Shown: positions 26,784 through 34,944 of the stretch, in pieces
How the letters are laid out: every line of letters begins with the position of its first letter
Numbering within the stretch: the stretch's first letter is position 1
Origin: Bacillota bacterium
GTDB taxonomy: Bacteria > Bacillota > Clostridia > Christensenellales > SZUA-584
Assembly (NCBI GenBank): GCA_023459495.1
Contig: JAEWTL010000077.1
Location: 124,001 to 188,000, forward strand
DNA length: 64,000 nucleotides
Direction of reading: 5' to 3'
Program-made: the position numbers and the translations under genes
Notes under the pieces: generated by a model
The model's input: the letters and a program-made list of their open reading frames with translations, nothing else
Told to the model about the DNA's origin: nothing
The model's database searches: none

Positions 26784-27260
26784 TCAGCTCTCGCCGTTTT
26801 CGTGACGTCGGCAGCACCCTCTGCAGAAACGTCCCTTTCCGCCTCGCCCGCACGCGATGTTGCCGGAGCTGCACTTGGGGCAGACATAGCCGCCGTTTTC
26901 GGTCTGTTCCATGTTCTCGAAGCTTTCCGTCCACTCGTGTCCGCAGTCGAGGCACCGGATCGGGCAGATGTTGCGCGTAAAATGACCGCCGCCGATGCTA
27001 ATGCCTTTTCCGTTGATCAGACTGTCCGCCACCTTTTCGCGCGCCGACAGGAGTATGCGCTGAAAGGTCGGTCGGGATACTTGCATTCTGGCTGCACATT
27101 CCTCCTGCTCCAGCCCCTCCAGATCCTTAAGCCGTATTGCTTCAAGCTCTTCCAGCTTCAATATATTGACGCCAAATTCCTTCCGGCTTTCCTGAATCGG
27201 AACAAAGCTTTCGACCGTAGGCATATGCTCAATCTGCCTCAATTTTGTCGGCCTTGCCAT
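26784..27260 (-). CDS. DUF134 family protein with zinc-ribbon tail
   Basis: About 158 residues. The first ~95 residues match DUF134: MARPTKLRQIE, LEAIRLKDLEGLEQEECA and the helix-turn-helix-like MQVSRPTFQRILLSAREKVA, which suggests DNA binding. The C-terminal part has Cys pairs (CLDCGHEW, CPKCSSG) and a basic Cys-rich end. GAGGAG precedes the ATG at 27260. It may regulate the adjacent Mrp gene or other Fe-S functions; this is inference. Confidence 0.75.
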   Translation of the reverse strand: MARPTKLRQIEHMPTVESFVPIQESRKEFGVNILKLEELEAIRLKDLEGLEQEECAARMQVSRPTFQRILLSAREKVADSLINGKGISIGGGHFTRNICPIRCLDCGHEWTESFENMEQTENGGYVCPKCSSGNIACGRGGKGRFCRGCCRRHENGES

Positions 27261-27394
27261 AAGCACTCCTCATCCAGCTTAATTTCATCCTATTATATCA
27301 TCTTTTCCCGTCGGATGGTTCATGGATTCGCTAAAACATGTGTGTGTATTTTGTAAATTCTGAAAAACTGAATATAAGCTATGTCTGATGACAT

Positions 27395-27426
27395 AAAAAC
27401 AGCCCCTCTATTTGAAGGGCTGTTTT
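27395..27426 (-). terminator. Terminator after the polyprenyl synthase gene
   Basis: A 10-bp stem AAAACAGCCC/GGGCTGTTTT with a T run on the minus strand ends the ubiA-ndh-polyprenyl synthase operon. Confidence 0.85.
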
Positions 27427-27437
27427 CAAACAAGATT

Positions 27438-28421
27438 TTAAGCGGGATACGTAATATGTAAAATATGCTCCAACAACTCTCTGCCGGGAGTTTCCGGCAG
27501 CTTGTCCAGCGCCTTCTTCGCACGGCTGACATATTTGTTCATCACAGTCTGCGCTTCGCCAGCGCCTCCTGCTTTCACGATATCCCCCATCAGCACACGG
27601 ATTACCCGCTGCCCGGCTTTTTTGCTGTGCAGCAGCTCTTCCACGCGTTCGCGGAGCTGCGGGTCGCGCGCGGCAGCCAGCACCACAGGCAGCGTGACTA
27701 CGCCTTCCTTTAAATCGTTGCCTACGGGCTTGCCGATCGTCTGCGGGTTGTCCAGCATATCCAGCAAATCGTCCTTGATCTGGAACGCGATTCCATAGTA
27801 TCCGCCAAACCTTCCGGCCAGCTTCACCGCGGTCTCATCCAGACCGGCCAGATGCGCACCGATGGCACACGACGCGGCAAACAGCACGCCGGTTTTGCGT
27901 GTAGCCCGGGATACATATGTCTTAAAGCCGGGTATGCTTCCACGGCCCCGGTACTGCTCCACCTCGCCGACGCAAACCGCTTCCACGGCGCGCGCCACTT
28001 CGCGCAGGTGGTCAATGGGCAGCCCGCTTTCCGCCAGCGCGAGAATCGACTTCACATAGATGTAATCGCCCGCAAATATCGCAGTGTGCACGCCCTCAGT
28101 CGCGTTAACGGTCGGCGTATTGCGCCGCATCGCTGCGTTGTCGATGATATCATCGTGCACCAGCGTAGCGGTGTGCAGCAGTTCAATGCTCTTGGCTGCC
28201 TGCAGCACCTTGCTTTGGTCGTATTCACCCATCATGGCTGAAGCAATGAGCATCGCCGGGCGCAGCCGCTTGCCGCCGCTGCCGATAACGCGCAGCGACA
28301 GCGAATCCAGGTATGCCTCTATATTTTTTTTAGCATGAAACTCCTGCCTCATCGACTGCTCGAATAAATCGAGCTCCGCCTTCAGGGCAGGGCAGTCCTC
28401 CCACACGAGCATATCCCCCAA
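27438..28421 (-). CDS. Polyprenyl diphosphate synthase (DmkB-like)
   Basis: 327 residues of the trans-isoprenyl diphosphate synthase family. Both aspartate-rich motifs are present: LVHDDIIDNA and QIKDDLLDML, with GGKRLRPA before them. It makes the isoprenoid tail for a quinone. It follows the NDH-2-like gene by 2 bp, with a UbiA prenyltransferase gene ahead of both. Together these resemble the demethylmenaquinone genes dmkB/dmkA of the Listeria electron-transfer locus. Confidence 0.9.
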   Translation of the reverse strand: MGDMLVWEDCPALKAELDLFEQSMRQEFHAKKNIEAYLDSLSLRVIGSGGKRLRPAMLIASAMMGEYDQSKVLQAAKSIELLHTATLVHDDIIDNAAMRRNTPTVNATEGVHTAIFAGDYIYVKSILALAESGLPIDHLREVARAVEAVCVGEVEQYRGRGSIPGFKTYVSRATRKTGVLFAASCAIGAHLAGLDETAVKLAGRFGGYYGIAFQIKDDLLDMLDNPQTIGKPVGNDLKEGVVTLPVVLAAARDPQLRERVEELLHSKKAGQRVIRVLMGDIVKAGGAGEAQTVMNKYVSRAKKALDKLPETPGRELLEHILHITYPA

Positions 28422-28423
28422 AT

Positions 28424-30325
28424 CTATTTTCCGAACCGTCTCTTATCGAACGCCAGCATGAGCTTGCCGTTCTTCTTGCTTCCGCCCCAGACGCGGCCGA
28501 GGTACGGCAGCAGCCAGTGATCGAGACCAAACGCGCGTCCTGCGCCCGCTGCAATCGCGATACCCGCGAAGATCATCCACCACTCGGTGGAGTACATGCC
28601 GGTCGTCGTGATGAACATTGCGAGCAGACCAAGCGAGGCGATGGAAGCGAGGAATGAGAACGTACCCGAGAATATCGCAAGACCGACTACCAGTTCCATG
28701 ATTACGATGAAAACCTGGAAGAACATCGACCAGCCCGGAGTGGCGAACACCCAGCCGTTTAAGATCCAGTCGACGAGGAAGAACTTCATACGGAACACGA
28801 GCGGCGCGTCTGAACCCGACCGTTCGATAAAGAAGCCGATGAACCCAAGGTCGATGTTCATGATCTTCTCCACCACCGCAGCGCCATCCACAGCGCCTGT
28901 TGCGCCTGTCACGGCTTCCGCCGTCTGTGACGCGCTCGATACGCCGTCAACCGTGCGTCCCAGGAAGGAGGCAAGCATGGGGTTCTTCATCCAACCGTCC
29001 ATGATCTTCTCAATGCCTTCGTAGAACCATGTCCAGCCCAGGAACAAGCGGAGCGGCACTATCCACCAGGCCTGTACCGTGCGCGTATAGTTGCTCTGCA
29101 GGAAGCGTTTATGCTGCCGCCTGTGCAGAATCTCATCACGCAGATAATCCCAGACGCCCTTAACGCCCATGATACCATAAAGGTAGTGCGCGTTGACTAT
29201 GTATTTCATGATCAGCGATATCCACCGGCCTGGCTGAACGCCCATGAGGTCGGCTACGGCAAAGTAGTTACCGACGCTGACCATCACGCCGTGCAGCTTT
29301 ACCTTGACCGGCTCCATCTTCTTTCCGTGGATGTCGCGCAGTATGTTTTCAGCTACGCCTTCGGCGGTTTGCAGCGCAGTCTCCACCATGGCGGGATGCA
29401 GCTTGCCTTTTTCATTCGTCAGCGCGCTTACGTCGCCGATCGCGAATACGTTCGGTTTTTTCGTGCGGCAGAATTCATCCACACAAAGCCTTCTGGCCGG
29501 GCCCTTTTCAAGGCTCATCAGGTCCACATCGCAGGAAGCCCGCACACCCGCGGCCCAGATCAGGGTACGGGTTTCAATCTTCTTGTCCCCAATATCAACG
29601 TAATCAGATGTCACCTCTTTGATGGCGGTGTTGAGCAGGACCTTTACGCCCAGCTTCTGCTCCATATAGCGGTGGGCTTTCTGGGCCGGTTTTTCAGGCA
29701 GGTTGTTCAGCACGCGGGGCAGCATGTCCACGATATAAAGCTGTACTTCGCTGCGCTTTACGTCATACTGGCGGCAAAGCTTCTTGGCCCACAGCGCCAG
29801 TTCGCCGATCATCTCCACACCGGTGAAACCCGCACCGCCCACCACGAACGTGAGCAGCCTGCGCCTGCGTTCCGGGTCCTTCTCGGTCCGGGCTTCGATA
29901 AAGCACTGTTCAATGTGATCCCTGATCGTTACAGCGTTTTCGATCGACCAAAGCGGAAAACCGTTTTGCTCGAGCCCCGGGATACCGAAGTAGTTAGGTG
30001 AAGAACCGACCGCGATTACAAGATAATCGTAGGAAAACTCCTGACGATCAGTGCAGACCTTGTTCGCTTCAAAGTCGCATTGCTTCACTTCATCCAGTAC
30101 CACACGAACCCGCGTATCATCGAAGATATTCTTGAGCGGTATCAGAACCGTCTCTTCGCCAACGCGATTGCCCGCAACCTCATGGATTTCGGTAAGCAGC
30201 GTATGATACGGGTTTTTGTCGACGAGGGTAATTTCAAGGTCGTCCTTTTTGGCCCGTTTGTTCAGCTTAAGCGCGGCTTCGACGCCCGCATATCCGGCGC
30301 CGACAATTAAGACTTTCTTTGGCAT
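28424..30325 (-). CDS. Type II NADH dehydrogenase with C-terminal membrane domain (Ndh2-like)
   Basis: About 633 residues. The first ~400 form an NDH-2 oxidoreductase with two dinucleotide folds (LIVGAGYAGVEAAL; VVGGAGFTGVEMIGEL) and AIGDVSAL near the FAD site. Residues about 425-610 add a DoxX-like membrane region with several helices. The extension is unlike ordinary ~400-residue NDH-2 but like Ndh2 of flavin-based extracellular electron transfer. GGAGG precedes the ATG at 30325. It would pass electrons from NADH to a membrane quinone. Confidence 0.87.
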   Translation of the reverse strand: MPKKVLIVGAGYAGVEAALKLNKRAKKDDLEITLVDKNPYHTLLTEIHEVAGNRVGEETVLIPLKNIFDDTRVRVVLDEVKQCDFEANKVCTDRQEFSYDYLVIAVGSSPNYFGIPGLEQNGFPLWSIENAVTIRDHIEQCFIEARTEKDPERRRRLLTFVVGGAGFTGVEMIGELALWAKKLCRQYDVKRSEVQLYIVDMLPRVLNNLPEKPAQKAHRYMEQKLGVKVLLNTAIKEVTSDYVDIGDKKIETRTLIWAAGVRASCDVDLMSLEKGPARRLCVDEFCRTKKPNVFAIGDVSALTNEKGKLHPAMVETALQTAEGVAENILRDIHGKKMEPVKVKLHGVMVSVGNYFAVADLMGVQPGRWISLIMKYIVNAHYLYGIMGVKGVWDYLRDEILHRRQHKRFLQSNYTRTVQAWWIVPLRLFLGWTWFYEGIEKIMDGWMKNPMLASFLGRTVDGVSSASQTAEAVTGATGAVDGAAVVEKIMNIDLGFIGFFIERSGSDAPLVFRMKFFLVDWILNGWVFATPGWSMFFQVFIVIMELVVGLAIFSGTFSFLASIASLGLLAMFITTTGMYSTEWWMIFAGIAIAAGAGRAFGLDHWLLPYLGRVWGGSKKNGKLMLAFDKRRFGK

Positions 30326-30342
30326 ATAAACCTCCATTTCAT

Positions 30343-31284
30343 TTAAAAGACCAGACCGTCAAGCAGCGCGCAGATGATGAATGACGCGCCGAATAACTGA
30401 TATATAAGAACCATGGCGGCATTACTGGCAATCAGTTGCTTAATATTATTATGATGATCGCGGCTGTTTTTAACCGCTTTCACAGCCATCGGAGCGGTCA
30501 GCAGCGGCAGCAGCCAGATCGGGTTTTTTGCATAAACTGCGACGCCGATTTCCGCAATATAGGCCAGTGCGAACAGCGCCGCAAAAACCCAAACCGACTT
30601 TTCCTTGCCCAACCGCACCACCCAGTTCCTTTTGCCGCACCGCTTGTCCGTTTCATAGTCCGGGAACTGGTTGATCCAGAGCACATTGATGATCAGAAAC
30701 GCAATGGGCAGCGACACCAGCAACGGAAGCCAGTCGAACCGGCCCTCAATCAGTGCATATACGCCCAGCACGATCGCGGGACCGAACGCCAGCCCCACTG
30801 CAATTTCCCCCAGACCTCTGTAGCAGAGCTTAAACGGCGGCAGGATATAGATAATCGCAAGCACAAATCCCGCAAGGCCTACCCAAAATATCTTCGGCTC
30901 CACAAAGAGCACCAATGCAATCCCGATGAGCGCAGCCAGCGCGTAGCATACGACAGCAATGTAAATGCACTGCGTAAGATTCAACCGGCCATCCACTATG
31001 GTCTTTTTCCCGCCCGAGAACGGCGTACGGTGTTCGGCGTCGATACCAGGGTCGACACCAGACTGATAATCGACCACTTCATTAAGCGCATTCTTGGCAA
31101 TCTCCACGAGAAATACGCCGATCATCGCCAGCAGAAACCACAGCCAGCTTAAAGGCTTGGTCTGTGTGCCAAAGCACCACGCAAGTGAAGCGCCAGCCGC
31201 GAGCGGGATAACGGAAGCCACCCATATCTTTGGGCCAGCCACCTGCATGAATCCTTTTAAAAATACCGAGTCCCGCTTTTCCAT
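30343..31284 (-). CDS. UbiA family prenyltransferase (DmkA/MenA-like)
   Basis: 313 residues, about eight or nine helices. The aspartate-rich motifs are NALNEVVDYQSGVD and NQFPDYETDKRCGKRN. Family members join a polyprenyl tail to an aromatic ring such as dihydroxynaphthoate. No other men gene is in the window, so the quinone precursor source is unknown. It is the first gene of the operon with the NDH-2-like and polyprenyl synthase genes. Confidence 0.88.
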   Translation of the reverse strand: MEKRDSVFLKGFMQVAGPKIWVASVIPLAAGASLAWCFGTQTKPLSWLWFLLAMIGVFLVEIAKNALNEVVDYQSGVDPGIDAEHRTPFSGGKKTIVDGRLNLTQCIYIAVVCYALAALIGIALVLFVEPKIFWVGLAGFVLAIIYILPPFKLCYRGLGEIAVGLAFGPAIVLGVYALIEGRFDWLPLLVSLPIAFLIINVLWINQFPDYETDKRCGKRNWVVRLGKEKSVWVFAALFALAYIAEIGVAVYAKNPIWLLPLLTAPMAVKAVKNSRDHHNNIKQLIASNAAMVLIYQLFGASFIICALLDGLVF

Positions 31285-31317
31285 ATTGCATCCAACGATT
31301 TTTTAAATCAAGTAAAA

Positions 31318-31346
31318 AGTATATCAGACGAAAAAATAAAATACAA
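31318..31346 (-). promoter_or_regulatory. Promoter of the ubiA-ndh2 operon
   Basis: TTGTAT (31341-31346) and TATACT (31318-31323) are spaced by 17 bases on the minus strand, just ahead of the prenyltransferase gene, in a very AT-rich gap. Confidence 0.6.
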
Positions 31347-31407
31347 TTGATAATTTATATAAATCATATAAACTAGATAAGATTTATATTTTCCATATAA
31401 ATAGTTA

Positions 31408-31436
31408 TTGATCTTTTCCCTGCCTTCCCGTATAAT
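31408..31436 (+). promoter_or_regulatory. Promoter of the FMN-binding lipoprotein gene
   Basis: TTGATC (31408-31413) and a perfect TATAAT (31431-31436) are spaced by 17 bases. It diverges from the minus-strand promoter at 31318-31346. Confidence 0.7.
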
Positions 31437-31444
31437 GATTCCTT

Positions 31445-31476
31445 GGTCTGGATATATAAATTCCCATTTTCAGACC
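31445..31476 (+). promoter_or_regulatory. Inverted repeat in the lipoprotein mRNA leader
   Basis: GGTCTG (31445-31450) and CAGACC (31471-31476) would form a hairpin at the very 5' end of the transcript. It could stabilise the mRNA or be an operator. Confidence 0.35.
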
Positions 31477-31538
31477 GGATGAAACGCTAAAAATTTGACA
31501 AAATTAATTTTGTACAAATGAAAGGATGGAAAGAAGAA

Positions 31539-32633
31539 ATGAAAAAGACCTTAATTATTACGCTGGTGTTGGTAATGGCACTGACCATGCTGGTTGGCTG
31601 CGGCAACAACAACAATCAGCCCAGCGCAACGACGGCGACAGTAAGCGAAACCGTTTCTGCTGAGCAATCCGAATCCGTTGCTCCCAGCGAAGCCGGCGTT
31701 GCTGTGAAGACCGGCCTTGGCATGGTGGTTTCCGTTGCGAAATCTACCAGCGCTGCGGATGGTAATGCTGCTCTTGCGGAGGCCGACATCGTGATGGCGG
31801 CTGTCACGCTGGATGCTGACGGCAAAATCGTGGGCGTTAAGATCGACATGACGCAGTCCAAGGTTAACTTTGACGCTGCGGGCCAGCTGACCACCGACAT
31901 CGCAACTGAAGTGAAGACAAAAGTTGAGCTCGGCGACGAGTACGGCATGGCTTCCGCTTCGGGCATCGGCAAGGAATGGTACGAGCAGATTGCGGCTCTG
32001 GAAGACTGGATGACCGGCAAGACGATCGACGAAGTGAACGCAATGCAGCTGGATGCCGAAGGCAAGACGGCTGAAGCGGATCTCGTTTCGAGCGTGACGA
32101 TCCATGTTTCCGATTACATCAAAGCGGTTGATAAGGCTGTTGCCAACGCGAAGGATTTCGGCGCTGCGGTAACCGGCACGACCAAAACCGGCCTTGGCAC
32201 CATCGTTTCCCTCGCGAGCTCCAAGAGCGCCACGGCGGATGCGGCAGGCCTTGCGCAGACGGATAACGTAGCTCTTGCGGTCACGGTTGATGAAACCGGC
32301 ATGATCGTTGGCGTGATGATCGACACGGCTCAGGTTAAGATCAACGTTGACGCGACGGGCGCTGTTACGACCGATCTGACGGTTGAGCAGAAGACCAAGG
32401 ACGAGCTCGGCTCCGACTATGGTATGTCCTCCGCTTCGAGCATCGGCAAGGATTGGTACGAAGAAGCTGCTGCGCTGGCGCAGTGGATGGTTGGCAAGAC
32501 GATCGACGAAGTGTCCGCGATCCAGTTGGACGCCGAAGGCAAGACAACTGAGGCAGACCTCGTGTCGAGCGTAACGATCCATGTCAGCGATTACATCAAG
32601 GCCGCTCAGAAAGCGGTTGCAAACGCCGGCTGA
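31539..32633 (+). CDS. Lipoprotein with two FMN-binding-type domains (PplA-like)
   Basis: 364 residues. A lipoprotein signal (LTMLVGC, lipidated C21) is followed by a Ser/Thr/Ala linker and two copies of a ~150-residue domain (about 57-205 and 216-363). Each copy has KTGLG, EYGM or DYGM, GKTIDEV and an identical ADLVSSVTIHVSDYIKA. The SSVT segments (T187, T346) sit where FMN_bind proteins carry the S/T-G-A-T flavinylation motif. An ApbE gene follows. It is probably an extracytoplasmic flavin-carrying electron shuttle. The start at 31539 follows GGAAAGAAG; 31518 has no site. Confidence 0.8.
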   Translation: MKKTLIITLVLVMALTMLVGCGNNNNQPSATTATVSETVSAEQSESVAPSEAGVAVKTGLGMVVSVAKSTSAADGNAALAEADIVMAAVTLDADGKIVGVKIDMTQSKVNFDAAGQLTTDIATEVKTKVELGDEYGMASASGIGKEWYEQIAALEDWMTGKTIDEVNAMQLDAEGKTAEADLVSSVTIHVSDYIKAVDKAVANAKDFGAAVTGTTKTGLGTIVSLASSKSATADAAGLAQTDNVALAVTVDETGMIVGVMIDTAQVKINVDATGAVTTDLTVEQKTKDELGSDYGMSSASSIGKDWYEEAAALAQWMVGKTIDEVSAIQLDAEGKTTEADLVSSVTIHVSDYIKAAQKAVANAG

Positions 32634-32648
32634 ATCAATTAACATTGA

Positions 32649-32676
32649 GGGGGATTATCCAAGCGGGTAATCCCCC
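32649..32676 (+). terminator. Hairpin terminator or attenuator between pplA-like and apbE genes
   Basis: A perfect 9-bp stem, GGGGGATTA (32649-32657) with TAATCCCCC (32668-32676), is followed by an AT-rich T tract. It lies only 13 bases before the ApbE ATG, whose region lacks a Shine-Dalgarno sequence. It probably lowers apbE expression relative to the lipoprotein. Confidence 0.75.
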
Positions 32677-32689
32677 TTATATATTTGTT

Positions 32690-33787
32690 ATGAAGAAAAT
32701 AGTCTTATATATTTTGTTGGCCTGCCTGATGCTGCCGCTGATATCCGGATGTGCCCAGCAGGAAACCAGCTATCAGAAATTTGAATACGAGTTCTATGAC
32801 ACGTTTGACACGGTGGTCATCGTCATGGCCTACGCGGAGTCTCAGGAGGACTTCGACGCGCTGACCAAAATTGTGCACGACGGCATGCTCTTTTACCATC
32901 AGCAGTTTGATATTTACCACACTTACGACGGCATCAACAATATCAAGACTGTCAACGACAACGCCGGGCAGCAGCCTGTAGCGGTGGATGGCGCCATTAT
33001 CGATCTGCTCACACAGGCGAAGCAATGGGATGAAGAGACCGGCGGCATTGTAAACGTAGCGATGGGCTCCGTGCTGAGCATCTGGCACAATTACCGTGAG
33101 GCGGGAATGCTGGATGAATCGACAGCGGAATTGCCGCCGCAGGACGCGCTGGATGAAGCTGCGCAGCACACAGATATCAATCAGCTCATCATCGATGAGG
33201 CCGCTTCTACCGTGTATCTTGCGGACCCGGACATGCGTCTTGACGTGGGCGCGATGGCCAAAGGCTATGCCGTAGAGAAGGTGGCGCAGGAGTTGATCGC
33301 AAAAGGATACGACTCCGTGCTGATCAGTGCAGGCGGAAATGTGCGCGCAATCGGCGCGCCAAAGGACGGGAAGCGCGATAAATGGAGCGTGGGCATCGTC
33401 GATCCAAAGATCTCGACGGACCTCATCCCACAGTCGCAAAATCTGCTGGATGTAGCCTATGTTAACGACATGTCAGTGGTTTCAAGCGGCGGATATGAGC
33501 GGTATTACATGGTAAACGGCGTGCCCTATCATCACCTGATCAATCCCGGCACGTTGTATCCGGCGAACTGGTATCAGGCGGTATCCGTACTGACGGAGGA
33601 CTCCATGCGTGCGGATGTACTATCCACAGCACTGTTCCTGATGCCTCCTGAGGAGGCGCTGGCGTTTGCGCAGGGGCTGGACGGTGTTGAGGCGTTATGG
33701 GTGATGCCCGACGGCTCGCTGATGGTTACGGACGGCATACCCGGCATGCTGCGCGATCTGGGCGGCGCAACCAACGGGAAAGGCTGA
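32690..33787 (+). CDS. apbE: FAD:protein FMN transferase, lipoprotein (ApbE/FmnB-like)
   Basis: About 365 residues. A lipoprotein signal ends in LISGC (C21). The ApbE domain shows YDTFDTVVIVMAY, DVGAMAKGYAVEKVA, ISAGGNVRAIG and HHLINPGTLYP. It attaches FMN to Thr or Ser of extracytoplasmic proteins, here most likely the two-domain lipoprotein just upstream. The ATG at 32690 starts the signal peptide; there is no clear ribosome site. Confidence 0.9.
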   Translation: MKKIVLYILLACLMLPLISGCAQQETSYQKFEYEFYDTFDTVVIVMAYAESQEDFDALTKIVHDGMLFYHQQFDIYHTYDGINNIKTVNDNAGQQPVAVDGAIIDLLTQAKQWDEETGGIVNVAMGSVLSIWHNYREAGMLDESTAELPPQDALDEAAQHTDINQLIIDEAASTVYLADPDMRLDVGAMAKGYAVEKVAQELIAKGYDSVLISAGGNVRAIGAPKDGKRDKWSVGIVDPKISTDLIPQSQNLLDVAYVNDMSVVSSGGYERYYMVNGVPYHHLINPGTLYPANWYQAVSVLTEDSMRADVLSTALFLMPPEEALAFAQGLDGVEALWVMPDGSLMVTDGIPGMLRDLGGATNGKG

Positions 33788-33829
33788 CCGGAGAGTCATT
33801 TGACTTTACCGGAGAGTCATTTGACTTTA
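33788..33829 (+). repeat. Two perfect 21-bp tandem repeats after apbE
   Basis: Two identical copies of a 21-base unit starting CCGGAGAGTCATTTGAC follow the apbE stop codon without a gap. The length is a multiple of three, but the copies are untranslated. Confidence 0.9.
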
Positions 33830-33860
33830 AAGAAGAATCCATTAAGGAATGTATAACAGG

Positions 33861-33888
33861 AACAGCCTCTATCCAAAGAGGCTGTTTT
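33861..33888 (+). terminator. Terminator after apbE
   Basis: AACAGCCTC and GAGGCTGTT form a 9-bp stem followed by TT, between the convergent apbE and alcohol dehydrogenase genes. Confidence 0.75.
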
Positions 33889-33909
33889 GCTATCGAATAA
33901 GGTCCGCGA

Positions 33910-34944
33910 TTAATTTATCCGGATGATCGCCTTCAGCACACGCCCCGCGCGCGCGTCGTCAAACGCCCTGCGCCAGTCGTTCAATTCATATACTGCTTCG
34001 GTAAACGGCGACAGATCCACCTTGCCCGAAGACACCAGCCACAGGCATTTTTCCCACGTCGCGTAGCTGGAGCTGAAGGAAAAGGCAATCTGAGCCGCTT
34101 TCATGACCAGCGTTGACCAGGGCAGGCAAACATCGCCGTGTGGCAATCCAATTGCGCAGAAACGCCCGTCGCGCTTCAAAAAGTCGAACGCGCCCGTAAT
34201 CGCGCGCGACGCGCCTGACAGATCGATGACAAGGTCCGCGCCGATGCCTCCGGTCTGCGACAGAATGGCATCCTTTGCGTCCTCCCGCTCCACATTGATC
34301 ACTTGGTCAGCGCCCAGACGCAGTGCCAGCGGAAACCGTTCGGCCACATCCGCATTCAGCCCGGTTAGCGTCACACTGCCCGCGCCCACTGCTTTGAGTA
34401 TCTGCAGCGCGATTAGTGCAATGGGGCCGCAGCCCAGTATCACGACTTTATCCGCGGTCTTCACACTGCACTTCTCAAATATCGCATGCGCGGCAATGCC
34501 CATGGGCTCCAACAGGCAGGCCTGCTCATCGCTCATCCCCTCCGGCACGCGGTGGATCAGCGACTGGTTGACCGCGATGTACTCCGCATAAGCGCCGTCG
34601 CTCAGGTAGCCGGGCGACTGCTTTTTCAGGCACAGGTGCCGCCTGCCAGTCAGGCAGTATTCGCATACGCCGCAGGCTTTCCAGTGCTGTTCCGCGACGA
34701 CGCGCATCCCCGGCTTCAGTTCTTTCACCGTTTTCCCTGCGGCAGTGATCTCACCCGCAAACTCGTGTCCCACGATCACCGGCACGTTCGTATTGAAGCC
34801 GCCGTCCTGTATTTTGAGATCGGTGCCGCATACGCCGACGCACTGCACCTTCACCAGCACCTCATCGGGCGCAATCTCCGGAACCGGTACATCCATGATC
34901 TCCATATGCTCCGCGCCATGCGCGATTTTGACCAAAGCTCTCAT
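33910..34944 (-). CDS. Zinc-dependent medium-chain alcohol/polyol dehydrogenase
   Basis: About 344 residues. The catalytic zinc site is seen in GVCGTDLK and GHEFAGE, the structural zinc in CGVCEYCLTGRRHLC, and the NAD loop in VILGCGPIAL. It resembles sorbitol or threonine dehydrogenases. The ATG at 34944 overlaps the SMP-30 stop (ATGA) and follows GGAGG; a longer frame has no homology. It is the last gene of the sugar ABC operon and probably oxidises an intermediate of the same pathway. Confidence 0.88.
   Translation of the reverse strand: MRALVKIAHGAEHMEIMDVPVPEIAPDEVLVKVQCVGVCGTDLKIQDGGFNTNVPVIVGHEFAGEITAAGKTVKELKPGMRVVAEQHWKACGVCEYCLTGRRHLCLKKQSPGYLSDGAYAEYIAVNQSLIHRVPEGMSDEQACLLEPMGIAAHAIFEKCSVKTADKVVILGCGPIALIALQILKAVGAGSVTLTGLNADVAERFPLALRLGADQVINVEREDAKDAILSQTGGIGADLVIDLSGASRAITGAFDFLKRDGRFCAIGLPHGDVCLPWSTLVMKAAQIAFSFSSSYATWEKCLWLVSSGKVDLSPFTEAVYELNDWRRAFDDARAGRVLKAIIRIN

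Noticed and set aside
31437..31538. Possible FMN riboswitch ahead of the flavin-binding lipoprotein
   Set aside because: The leader is only about 95 bases and has one simple hairpin; the multi-helix FMN aptamer is absent.
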